A model generated the notes under the pieces. It saw only the letters and a list, made by a program, of their open reading frames with translations. It did not search any database and was not told the DNA's origin. 64,000 nucleotides of DNA from Peromyscus leucopus (Eukaryota; Chordata; Mammalia; Rodentia; Cricetidae), in contig NC_051071.1 of NCBI RefSeq assembly GCF_004664715.2, forward strand, positions 3,559,501 to 3,623,500. Direction: 5' to 3'. Positions 23,925-33,687 of this stretch are shown one piece after another. Positions within the stretch are counted from its first letter, which is position 1; every line of letters begins with the position of its first letter. The translations under genes were made by a program, and so were the position numbers.

Positions 23925-24967
23925 ATGTTCTTGACTCCTTTGAATAGTAACAGTTTTGTTGAAAATATTGGAACTAACAACAATCAAGTTAAAATATTTC
24001 AACAAATTCAAGACTCTATTCACAAAAGCAAGCTGCCTTGCTTTGTGGGCCATATTTGAGCTCATTCTAATCTTCCTGGTCCTTTAGCTAAGGGTAATGC
24101 AATGGCTGAGCATTATCCCAAGTGGAAATGGCTCAACACTCACATGCTCTTCATCAAAATAGCAAAAGTTTCAGAAAGCAATTCAATCTTACCAAAGAAG
24201 CTGCTCGTCAAATAGTTAAACAATGTGGGATATGTCCAAAATATTTTCCTGTCCCTCACTTAGGAAAAAACCCTTAAGGTCGTCTTCCCAATCATCTATG
24301 GCAAATGGATGTTACTCATATTGTAGAATTTGGCAAATTAAGATATGTACATGTGACCACTGACACTTATTCAGGATTTTTAATGGCTAGTGCACAATCT
24401 GGTGAAGCTACAAAACATGTAATTATGCACCACTTGAAGTGTTTTTCATATATGGGTATACCAAAAATTGTTAAAACTGATAATGGTTCTGGATATAGTA
24501 GTAAGGCATTTCAACAATTTTGTACCCAATGGGAAATCATATATAAAACAGGTATTCCTTATAATTATCAGGGACAAGGTATTGTGGAAAGGGCTCATAG
24601 CAGTCTTAAAATACAACTTCAAAAAATAAAAATAAAAAAGGAAAAAAATTACCCTCAATCGACACATAATGCATTTAATCATGCTCTTTTTGTTCTGAAC
24701 TTTTGGAATATGGATGTCTATGAACAGTCTGCCGCAGATAGATCTTGGCACAGTGGCACCCAAGCGACTTTTGCTCAAGTGAAATGGAAAGATCCCTGCT
24801 TGGGATTATGGAAGGGTCCCAATCCTGTTTTAATATGGGGTCGAGGACATGTTTGTGTTTTTTCACAAGAGGAGAATGAAGCTCGGTGGTTACCAGAGCA
24901 TTTGGTAAGGAGCGTGGAACTAAGGAAGGTCAGCTCCAATGAGGTTCCTATAAAGGAACCAGAATGA
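23925..24967 (+). pseudogene. pol: ERV-A pol remnant: RNase H end and integrase
   Basis: The 3' end of a betaretrovirus-like pol gene. The tail of RNase H, ending in a GPLAKGNAMAE-type stretch, is interrupted by an in-frame TGA at about 24,056. The integrase zinc domain follows, with its H...H...CxxC residues (about 24,138-24,235), then an in-frame TAA at 24,275-24,277. After that the core is open from ATG 24,305 for 220 codons. In that frame the catalytic triad is complete: Asp2 (QMD context), Asp59 (KTDNG) and Glu95 (IVERA), with exactly 35 residues between the second Asp and the Glu. A C-terminal domain (LIWGRGHVCVF) follows and the frame stops at 24,965-24,967. Retroviral integrase joins viral cDNA to host DNA. 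The upstream stops mean no functional Pol polyprotein. Confidence 0.93.
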
Positions 24968-26136
24968 AAGTGGCTCGATTACTATTTGAGGTTTTGTCAC
25001 TGGTTTAATGCAAACAGTGAGGAAATAAGAGTTCAGAGCTGTGTCGCTTTTGGTTTTACTAGCTCCTTTAGAAAAATACTTTATATCACCTAATAGTTGT
25101 GCAGAATTTGGCGAAGAGCTTTACAGCAGCTAAATATGGTAATTTCACCCTCAGCGTGAAGTGAAGTTTTTTGGTAGAACAACCAAAAGTACTGCTGTAA
25201 TAGACACGTTTGTCTGAACTGAAGTACTAAGGGTAGCTATTATGAATTTGGGTGAAGGGACTGCCTCTAGTTAAAAACCGTTTACCACTGACAGTGCATC
25301 TCTGCCAGTTCCGGAATGGCGTATCACAACTCTATAACGACAACACTCACTAAATCCCCATGTTGTATAGCAAAGCTGACTATAAACTCTAAACTTTAGA
25401 AATGATGTACATACTTCCTGTCTAGTTAAGAGAATCTAATAGAGATAGTGATGATATTTAAGAGTAAGAAGTAGAAAAAGATGAAAATAAGATATGTGAG
25501 TTTATAGAAATTATTCTGTCTTGTTACATCTGTGTTAAGAAATCTTTGGGTGTTTGCTAAATTATATATGCTAATGGTAGCCCTATATAAGTTTGTAAAA
25601 TAGATCTATAGAGTTCCTTTAAGAATATCAGCTTGCAAGAAGTATCTAAGGTAGTCTTAAGCCATGTAGTAATAAGCTTGTAAGATACTAGTTGTAAATG
25701 AAAGTTTAAAGAAGAAATAAGAAGATGGAATGAATATAAGAAGTAATAAGAAATATGTGCTAAAGTAGTTCTATAGTTTCCTTAAAGAGTATAAATAAGT
25801 AGATGTTAATATGTTATATGCGAGTTTGTAAAAATGTGTAAATGTTGAGTGTGAGTTTATGCTTAAGCACATGTTATATGTAAGTTTGTGAAAGTGTAAA
25901 TATTGAGTGTGAATCTATGCTTAATGTATATGGTAAAACAACCTGAGACAGAGAAGATAGTTTCCTAGTAGACTGCAAAGTAGGCAGTCTGAATGGTTTC
26001 AAAAGCTCCAGAAGCCGCTAAGAACCTAAGAATGGAGGACGCCAGAACCAGCACAACAAGGCATCCGCAGCTGAGATCTGTGGAGGATCAACACAACACA
26101 GAAAAACCCGAGCGAACAGCAAAAATGGTGCAGTTT
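24968..26136 (+). other. ERV-A 3' internal region, no env found
   Basis: No envelope-like frame is visible. The stretch 25,430-25,930 is AT-rich with loosely repeated phrases such as GTTATATG.GAGTTTGT.AAA.TGT and TTGAGTGTGA.TTATGCTTAA (25,815-25,925), suggesting a short local duplication of about 60 bp. Confidence 0.5.
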
Positions 26137-26149
26137 AAAATGTTACTGA

Positions 26150-26286
26150 GGTGGCGCACGCCTTTAATCCCAGCACTTGGGAGGCAGAGGCAGGCGGATC
26201 TTTGTGAGTTCGAGGCCAGCCTGGGCTACCAAGTGAGCTCCAGGAAAGGCGCAAAGCTACACGGAGAAACCCTGTCTCGAAAAAAC

Positions 26287-26323
<37 letters not shown>
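26150..26323 (+). repeat. B1 SINE inserted in ERV-A
   Basis: A plus-strand B1 that lacks the extreme 5' bases, from GGTGGCGCACGCCTTTAATC through GAGGCAGGCGGATC to AAACCCTGTCTCG and a long A-tail. It is flanked by matching AAAATGTTACTGA copies (26,137-26,149 and 26,320-26,332, the latter overlapping the tail), a clear L1-type target-site duplication. The good preservation indicates a recent insertion after ERV-A settled. The 129-codon frame across it is an artefact of the A-tail. Confidence 0.93.
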
Positions 26324-26325
<2 letters not shown>

Positions 26326-26924
26326 TTACTGAAACTAAAAGGTCTCTGGCTTGAGAATAAAAGTTCAGAGACGCTTCTCTGAACTAAAATTATTAACTGC
26401 AAAAAGATTTTGGTTATGGATTTCTTCATATTTGGAAGGCTAGTGCCAGAATTTATCATTTGAATTTTGGGACTTAAGAAATGAACAATAGAGATTTAAT
26501 TGCAATGGGACAATTTTGAATTTACTTATAGTAATGACCTAGGAACTGTTGTCTGGAATTGGGTTAAAAATGGAACTGTTTAAATGAAGAAATTTATTGT
26601 TTCTACCTAGAGTCAAGATGTATATGCATATATGCTGGTGATTCATGAATTGTTCTGTGTTAAAAATGCAATTGATTTGTGGAACTGTTTATGTAAAAAT
26701 GGAATTAATTATGTAACTGGTTTTGTGTTACAAATGGAACTGTTTAAACAGAAAAGTGTGAGTTTTCTAACTAGGCTTGAGATTTTGCTTGAATTATAAG
26801 AAAAGGGGAGTTAACATTTCTTAGTTTAATTTAAAAAGTTGAGTGGATTAATGTCCTGTTTTGTTAGTAAGAAATGCAAATGGGGTATACTAAGACTACT
26901 TTTTAAAGTGTAAAGAGTTTTATT
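26324..26924 (+). other. ERV-A 3' internal region, continued
   Basis: AT-rich DNA without genes. A phrase built on AATGGAACTGTTTA recurs near 26,570, 26,683 and 26,730, suggesting a decayed short tandem duplication. Confidence 0.45.
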
Positions 26925-26940
26925 AAGAAACTGCTTTTGG

Positions 26941-26991
26941 GGCTGGAGAGATGGCTCAGCTGTTAAAGGCTAGGCTCACAACCAAAAATAA
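26941..26991 (+). repeat. Very short B2-type SINE insertion with perfect target duplication
   Basis: The SINE head GGCTGGAGAGATGGCTCAGC is followed after a few bases by GGCTCACAACCA, which in full-length B2-type elements lies far downstream, so the middle is missing. The same 16 bases (AAGAAACTGCTTTTGG) flank it at 26,925-26,940 and 26,992-27,007. That shows it is a genuine retrotransposition event of a shortened RNA rather than a decayed full copy. Confidence 0.88.
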
Positions 26992-27007
26992 AAGAAACTG
27001 CTTTTGG

Positions 27008-27672
27008 ATGTTTTGCTAAAAGTTTTCAAAGTGTTAATGGTTAGATTGAAAATATTGCTTTTCAGTATGGGTTTGTAGGAATTGTATAAGTTTGGGTTTT
27101 TTCTAACTCAGTTTGAGATTTTGTTTAAAAAATTATAAAGAAAAGGAGAAGTTATGAGGTTGAATTATGTTTGCAGAAATTGTTTAACCTATTGATATTA
27201 ATGCACCCTGGTTTTGCGGAGTTAAGGAAATATTTAAGTTTGTGAATACATCGAAGTTTTTCCTATGTTCTGTTAGCAAGAAAATTCAAATGATTAAGAG
27301 TTAAAGTTGTAAGATGGAGAAAATTGTTAACTAGATATAGCACCATATATGCTAATTCAAATGACTCTGTTAAGAGTTTGCTTTGTGTGTTGTAAGATTG
27401 GGAGAATTGTGACTATGTTTAGCAATATTTATGTTAACCTGTTCTTGTAATGATGAAGTTAAGGGATTCTTTAAGTTTGTAGTTGCTTTAAGAGTTTTTG
27501 GTTTAGATAGGGCTTGAGGCAGCTAAGACTGCTGTAGTCACCTTAGACCTAATTCAAAAGAGAAATGCCATCTTTATCATCCTCTGCTCCCATACTGGGA
27601 GGTGTAACAGCTATGGAGATTGCTGTAAACCATTAATAATTAGTTATTTTTTTATATTAAGAAAGGGTGACC
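27008..27672 (+). other. ERV-A 3' internal region and polypurine-like end
   Basis: AT-rich, no genes. A short purine run (AAGAAAGGG, near 27,659-27,667) just before the 3' LTR is the only candidate for a polypurine tract, and it is weak. Confidence 0.4.
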
Positions 27673-27932
27673 TGTGGGAGCACATTTTCGGGCTCTTCGT
27701 GGCCTTACCCAGCACGTCCACATAGAGGATGATTAGGACCACAGGCCTGAATGCAAGTGTCTGAAATGATCTGCACTTGGTTGTGCTGCGGGGAGGGGGT
27801 CTTTTGCTCCACCCCTTGGTGTTTCTATAAATACCCTGGGGCAGAGACAGTCGGGGCCATTGGAAAAGGTTCCAGTGCTGCTCACACTCAAAATTCTGGG
27901 GAGCTGTGGGGTTGGTGGGTAAACGCCCCACA
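27673..27932 (+). repeat. ERV-A 3' LTR, internally deleted
   Basis: It starts TGTGGGAGC and ends GCCCCACA, keeping the TATA region (CTATAAATACCCTGGGGC) and the U5 end. Compared with the 5' LTR it lacks about 80 bp equivalent to 20,484-20,566, which removes the AATAAA signal. Length is 260 bp against 338 bp. Confidence 0.88.
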
Positions 27933-27938
27933 CTACAG

Positions 27939-29226
27939 AAGCGTTAATGCATGGCCCTATCTGGAAGCCTTGTCTGACTCACTCTTCTAGAGGCTGCCAT
28001 GATACTGTGCAGGTATCTCCCACCCATTCTTTGCTAGAATGAGAGTATTTTGACAGGACACATGTGGAAACTCACAAAATGACATTTAGGAAGGCTCCAT
28101 TATCATAATTTTATTCTTGACATCACCTCCATGAAATCTGACAGCTTCTTGGTTCTGTTACTGTTTGACATTTTTGGAATTGTCTTACAGACTAAAACCT
28201 CAAGGAAACACAACTTTTCATGGTGGGAGTTGGTGTCAGATCCTTTACAATGCTTGCTTCACTGATGCATATCACACAGTTACTACTGCAATGAGGATGT
28301 CTGAGTCTACGGAACCCATGGTGTCTTTCTGATAGTGTGTGAGTCTGCCTGGGAGTTTGGCTGCCCAAGGGGTCACCTTAGAAACAATTATGAAAATTAT
28401 GTAGATAACTCTTAATTTCATTAATTAGTAATTTTGTAATCATGTGAGTCTCCTGCGAGTGTCACAGGAGTGATTGAAAACAACTTTTCTAGTTCTAGCT
28501 ATGCTGGAGGTCTAGATCTTTTATAAGATACCATGAGCTACTTCATAAGATGTTAGTTCTGGGAGCATCTTTTACCTGGGGAAGCAATCTCCCTGTGAGC
28601 TGAATTTAAATGTGTCCTCGAGGTGAGCTTTCCATTTGGGAGTCTGTTTGCCTTGTGATCAAGTCTAAACCTTCCATTTGCTTGTGGTACCTGATGTGTA
28701 TGTAGAATGTGAAGATAACAGATGCCATCTTGTGGAGGAACTGAGGAGGTGACATTTGTTTCATTAAACTTTATTATAAAAAGCCTGCAAATAAAATATG
28801 CCATAAAGCTAACAAGACCTAAAGTCTGTACACCTCAGTGGACTTCTGTACAGTTAGAACAGCCATTCTGAAGGGGTGCAACTTTACATTGGATTTTACA
28901 TTTTTAATATGGAATATATGTATTTTTATGCACCTAACATCACCCCCCGCCCCCAATGGCCAAAAATGACCATTAGAACTATGAAAGCAATTAACTTTAA
29001 ATCTTCTTCCAGGAGTTAATGGTCCATTTGTTGCACTCAGTACTTCACACCAAATATTGTTGTTTAAGGGATTTCTCAATTTGACCAAGTTTATTTCCAG
29101 TGTTTGGGAATAATAATTCTGTGGACCTTTCTGGATCCTTACTTGGGGTTTCTCTGAAACTGGAGTACCATATATGGGATGGCAGGGATAACAATTTCCT
29201 CTCTTTACAAAAAGTTTTCAGTAGGT
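27939..29226. other. Intergenic, nothing recognised
   Basis: No gene or repeat family is recognised. The minus-strand frames at 28,553-29,266 are short and without domains. Confidence 0.5.
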
Positions 29227-29230
29227 GGCT

Positions 29231-29580
29231 TTTTCTGTTTTTTCTTTTTGGTATTTCACAAGCCATCTTTTATTAATGCAATATATGTTCATAAACTCTA
29301 GACAGTATTTTAAAATATACAATCTCTCAGAAGGTATATTCCACTAAGGAGAACAATAGATAACTTTAGGGTCATCAGAGGTTTCACAGCACAATGCACA
29401 ACAGTCTGCAGGTGTCCTGGGGAGCAGGAGCGGTCACTCTAGAGCGAGCTGCTCAATGACACGCTGGTAGTCCTCCACCAGCTCCTCAAAGTGCTCCTCC
29501 AGCTGCTCATGCTGCACACTTATCTCTATCTGGTTCATCTGGTTGGTCAACTCTTCTGGTCTCAAGCATTTCCTCATCTA
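29231..29580 (-). pseudogene. Hat1: HAT1 retrocopy, 3' segment (sense on minus strand)
   Basis: Read on the minus strand, this encodes the C-terminal tail of histone acetyltransferase 1, beginning MRKCLRPEELTNQMNQIEIS and ending QLALE with a stop near 29,440. A 3' UTR follows with an AATAAA signal at 29,269-29,274 and an interrupted A-rich tail at about 29,235-29,256. There are no introns, as expected for a processed copy. It abuts an oppositely oriented HAT1 segment at 29,580/29,582. HAT1 is the type B acetyltransferase that acetylates newly made histone H4; this copy cannot make the enzyme because the catalytic N-terminal region is missing. Confidence 0.93.
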
Positions 29581-29581
29581 C

Positions 29582-30044
29582 GCTCTTTGCGACCGTAGGC
29601 TACATGACAGTCTATAATTACTATGTGTACCCAGACAAAACCTGGCCACGTGTAAGTCAGATGCTGATACTGACTCCATTTCAAGGTCAGGGCCATGGTG
29701 CTCAACTTCTTGAAACAGTTCATAGATACTACATTGCATCTCCTTCAGTTCTTGATATCACAGCGGAAGATCCATCCAAAAGCTATGTGAAACTAAGAGA
29801 CTTTGTGCTTGTAATGCTTTGTCAAGATTTGCCCTGTTTCTCCCTGGAAAGATTAATGCAAGGATTCAATGAAGATATGGCGATACAAGCACAGCAGAAG
29901 TTCAAAATAAATAAGCAACATGCTAGACGGGTTTATGAGAGTCGTCGACTGCTGGGAACTGACCTGAGTGATGCTGAACAGTACAGAAGCTACAGACTGG
30001 ACATTAAAAGAAGACTAATTAGCCCTTATAAGAAAAAGCAGAGA
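29582..30044 (+). pseudogene. Hat1: HAT1 retrocopy, inverted 5' segment
   Basis: Read on the plus strand, this encodes the middle of HAT1 from about LFATVGYMTVYNYYVYPDKT through the acetyl-CoA binding loop (QGQGHGAQLL), LDITAEDPSKSYVKLRDFVL and ending SPYKKKQR at 30,044. Several substitutions are visible (for example TWPRV, IASPSV). The next HAT1 residues after a four-residue gap are found on the opposite strand at 29,580. So one processed copy was inserted with its 5' part inverted. The open frame continues past 30,044 into unrelated flanking sequence to 30,104. GGCTTT at 30,045 and at 29,227 may be remnants of the target duplication. Confidence 0.94.
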
Positions 30045-30611
30045 GGCTTTCTTTTATCTTTAGAATTACTGGTTTTGTCCCCAACCTTACCGGGCCATGT
30101 GTAGCTGGAAAAGATTGACTTTTCCCATCTTGGTGGAGACTACTTATTGCATGATTTTTTTTGCGTGTGTCTTTTTAAAAGCAAGATGATAGTCCATCTC
30201 TCACTGGGCATGGGATGCTCTTGGGAAGATTTGACCCAGGGGAGGTGGGATTCTCCTGCTGAGACCATTCATACCTGCCGACATCATTCTTACAGTTAAA
30301 AGAACAAATTACTGAAGGGAGAAATGGGATGCATTTCCTGGTCTGCAAGCTTGTTGTATGTGTCACGTTAAACTTTTCAGCAAAGTTTCAAGTGATAATG
30401 AACCATAATCTAATATGGAATGATTATGCAATCCGGTTACCAGTGAGAAAGGGTCTTTGTACCAGAGTTCTGCATGTGTTACTGTGGTCACCAAAGTTAC
30501 TGCAAAGCACAATGATGGTGCATTTTATACATGTGAAAAGGAGGTAGAAAAGCTTTGGCATAGTTCTGGGTTTACTTAGGTTATTACCAGTTAGATTGGA
30601 TCCTCCCATCC
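30045..30611. other. Intergenic, nothing recognised
   Basis: Flank of the HAT1 retrocopy. No gene or repeat is recognised. Confidence 0.5.
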
Positions 30612-31064
30612 TGTATTAGTCAGTGTTCTCTAGTGTCACAGAACTTACAGAACTTACCTACCTTTCCTCTATTTATGAGTCTATTTTAATGACTTACAGG
30701 CTGCAGTCAAACCATGGCTAGATGTCAATAAAAAGTTCAAGAATCCAGTTAGTTCCTCAGTCCCATGAGGCTGTGCATCTCATTTGGTCTTCTGTACATG
30801 CTGGAATTCTTAAGAGGTAGATTCCATGCCAGTGAAGACATGGGCAAGGCAAGGGTAAGCAGGGGGAGACAAACACACCCCCTTCTTTATTATCCTCCCA
30901 GCAGAAGGTGTGACCCAATTAAAGGTGTATCCATTTTCAAGATCCAGATCAAAGGTATGTTGTCTTCTTGCCTCAAATTCTGGATCAAAAGTGTGCCCTC
31001 TATTTCTGGATTATACTTCTTTTCAGATACAGTCAAGATTGACACCTGAGACTAGCCACCACAC
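30612..31064 (-). repeat. Solo LTR-like rodent repeat, third type, minus strand
   Basis: It begins TGTATTAGTCAGTGTTCTCT and carries TTAATGACTTACAGGCTGCA, CTTCTGTACATGCTGGAATT, CAGCAGAAGGTGTGACCCAA and ATTTCTGGATTATACTTC, ending AGACTAGCCACCACA. These landmarks belong to another abundant rodent LTR-like family. No adjoining internal sequence is visible. Confidence 0.7.
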
Positions 31065-31639
31065 ACACCTTATTTAGAATTTGCTAGAACACACAGACCA
31101 GTGGAAAAGCTGATAACTTGGCAAGGGTAGAGTTCTCCAAAAACCAGTCTGTAAAAGACTTCATGTATCAGGCATTTCTTGTTCATCAGTTCTTTATAGG
31201 ATGAAGTATTTCCCAGACCTTGTCATGGTTGGAGATTTCTCCAAGAAGTGGCACTGACAGGGTTGGATGCAAGGTACTAATTTCAATGACTCTTTACACG
31301 AGCTTCCATAGCAGGGAGTCTCAGGGGCAGGATCAAAGAACTTGACCTGTTCTATGAAGAAGAGCTATCTCATTCCTTCAGTTGTCTCCATAGGGAGCTC
31401 TGGAGTAGAAATGGCCTCAAGTTGTGATGTGTTGACCTCAAACAAGGTCTTGATGCTCCAGTAAGTGGGTGTGGGCTGCTATTAATGGATTCATCTAAGG
31501 GAGGTGACACTCTGGAGCCAAGGTCATCCCTGTTTGATTACATTCTCACAGCTGGGGAGGGAGCAAGTTACCCCTGATAGGAGGAAAGATGGTGATGTGT
31601 TTTCTTATCTACTGTAAAAAAAATTATGAAAAAACCCAT
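31065..31639. other. Intergenic, nothing recognised
   Basis: No gene or repeat family is recognised. Confidence 0.5.
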
Positions 31640-32125
31640 ATCTCACCTGAAAGAGAATACTATATAGTTTATTTGGAAGCCAAACACCAGTGACCAGGTT
31701 TGTGTTGCCAAAAATCCCATGTTCCAAAGTGTTACATGTAGTTCTTATTGTAATAGAACCAAGAAAGCCATAAATATATTTTAACCCATTGAGTCCAGCT
31801 AGTGCTGTGTGTGTTCCACTGTGGGGTGGGACACTCTTCAAATGTGGTGGTCAGAAAAAGGTAAATACCAACTCAGCTACAAACCCTTAGATCTTCAGTG
31901 GTAATCTGACCTGCATGTGATCTTTGGGTATAATAGTCATCGGTTATTCCAACAGTTTTTGTGCTACTACCTGATTGGATTTAAGGCTCACTCCAGGAGA
32001 TAGAACCTATGACTGACACTGCTTAATGGCCTTGAAACTGAGTCTAAATAAGCCTAGGTGAAAACCAAATACCTCTGTCCTACCAATGAAAGGTAGTGAT
32101 AAAATAACATTCTGCTGTCTCCAAA
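31640..32125 (+). repeat. Old rodent L1 3' UTR fragment
   Basis: Landmarks in order: AAGCCAAACACCAGTGACCA, AGAACCAAGAAAGCCATAAA, GAGTCCAGCTAGTGCTGTGT, ATTTAAGGCTCACTCCAGGA, CTGACACTGCTTAATGGCC and GAAAACCAAATACCTCTGTC. They follow the order of Lx-type rodent L1 3' ends as I remember them. The copy is diverged and lacks a clear A-tail. Confidence 0.65.
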
Positions 32126-33418
32126 GTACAGTGTTTCAGTCACCATCAGAGATGCTTCCTCCTGTAGTAGAGGGGAACTAATACAGAGATCCACAACTGG
32201 ACAATGTAGAAAGCTAGATGTTGGAATATTCCTCCTACATAGGATGTCTTCCTCAAGCCCTTCTGCTCAGGGATCAGGACCTATGCAGAAGAGGAGGTAG
32301 AAAGATTGTAAGAACCAGAGGGAATGGATGACTGCAAGGGAAACAATGTCTTTTCGACACAGCAGGACTGATGCACATATGAACTCTGACTGGAGCAGTA
32401 TGCACGGGGCCTGCCGGGGTCCAAGCCAGATGGGTCCTAGGTTGTTATTTTCTGTTTGCTTTCTAAAGAAAAAAGGGGTGTTGGAAATGGGATGAGTTGA
32501 GAGGGGTTTGGAAATATGGTATGAGAGGCAGGATCAGATTTTATCTAAGAAATGATTATTCTCAAATAAAATGGAGATATAATAATAGGAAAGAACAAAA
32601 CCTGCATTGATAGAAGAACCAGGGGGGCAGAAAACAGCAAAGCAAGGAGACATGTTTGAGGCCTAAAATACTGCCTGATGACATTCTGAGCTTCTGGGCT
32701 GGAAGAAACTCCATTTTATATTCCAAAATGATATACAGAATTGTCTCAAGGACACAGAATATTTCCTACAGAGGTGGGCAATGAAAAGCTACTTAATGCT
32801 CCAGAAGAGAATTTGACATTGCTGCTGCTATTGTTGCTGTTATAGCAGTGGCAGCCACTGCTGCTACTGTTTCTGGGATTACCATTTCATAATTGCTTAC
32901 TACATCTAGCACAGTGGAGACCTTGGCAGCAAAAGTAGCTACCACAGTTAGTTAATCTTTCATCCTCTTGGGCATGATAAATTTAATTCAATAGTTATAT
33001 ACATTTCAATTGGCTTTGAAAATTAAAAATTTATAAATTCAAGTTCCATTTGCTTTTGGTATACCATCTTATAAGAACTCCAGTTTGCAATAAGGCTCGT
33101 TAAGGAAGGGAATGGCTCAGTTGCCTTTAGCCTATTGGCTATGGGTGGGATACAACCTCTATTGGTCTTTTCTGTGTCGAACACACAGATTGCAAGCCCA
33201 GTGCCACTTTGAGATCTTTGGCAGCATTTAACTCTGCAGCTCACACATAATTGAGCCTGTATGATAATGAGTATTCAGAGACGGGTAATGCCTGGGGGGA
33301 GCTCACCAACCTAAGACAGAATGCCTGTGTGCCCTGGGCAGGCATCTCCATGATGGGTAAGGTGAACTGCTGATGTTCCATATAACCTAAATCAGAACCT
33401 CATGTTTTAGTAAAAGGG
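32126..33418. other. Intergenic with a GCT-rich patch
   Basis: No gene is recognised. A degenerate GCT/CTG trinucleotide patch lies near 32,819-32,872. The rest shows no recognised repeat. Confidence 0.5.
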
Positions 33419-33687
33419 GAACCTGTAGAGCCCTGGCGCACCCATTTTGGGTAACTGTTGCCTTGCTTGCTGACCTTGACATCCTCCCTATGCTAATTCC
33501 CTGCTGGGATCCACCCTCCTGAATGCTTCAGGGAAGTTCCTTGTCTGTGTATCCTGCATAATGGGCATTAACAGCTGAGATGCAATATTGTAAAACATTG
33601 GAACTTCTGCTCTCCGGGGTTCTCCTATTGTGCTGTAAGCCTGTATTTAAGACCTCTTCCCTCCTTCAATAAACAACATTTGGCATT
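33419..33687 (+). repeat. Solo LTR, class II-like
   Basis: The sequence AAAAGGGGAACCTGTAGAGC and CCTGGCGCACCCATTTTGGG is followed by a TATA-like GTATTTAAGACC and about 25 bp later by CAATAAACAACATTTGGCATT, an LTR-type polyadenylation signal close to the end. The following AAAATAAAATAAAAAT run may be unrelated low-complexity DNA. No viral genes adjoin it. The start is uncertain and may lie further left. Confidence 0.55.

Larger units (their letters stand above)
20289..27932 (+). mobile_element. ERV-A, decayed class II endogenous retrovirus with two LTRs
   Basis: This is a 7.6-kb provirus bounded by related LTRs that both start TGTGGGAGC and end GCCCCACA. It is flanked by CTACAA on the left and CTACAG on the right, an imperfect 6-bp target duplication; six bases is usual for class II retroviruses such as IAP. 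A Lys3-like primer binding site follows the 5' LTR. The only readable gene is the RNase H/integrase end of pol (about 23,925-24,967). I see no gag, protease or reverse transcriptase frame between 20,650 and 23,900 and no env after pol. B1 and B2-type SINEs have inserted downstream. The element cannot encode a virus. It may be a non-autonomous family, or one whose 5' genes are too decayed to read. Confidence 0.88.

Noticed and set aside
25993..26382. Plus-strand frame of 129 codons ending in poly-Lys
   Set aside because: It crosses the B1 element and its A-tail; the second half is the SINE.
29604..30104. A functional short HAT1 isoform
   Set aside because: The frame lacks the N-terminal half of the enzyme, ends in unrelated sequence after 30,044, and the true C-terminus lies inverted upstream. 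It is a processed pseudogene.
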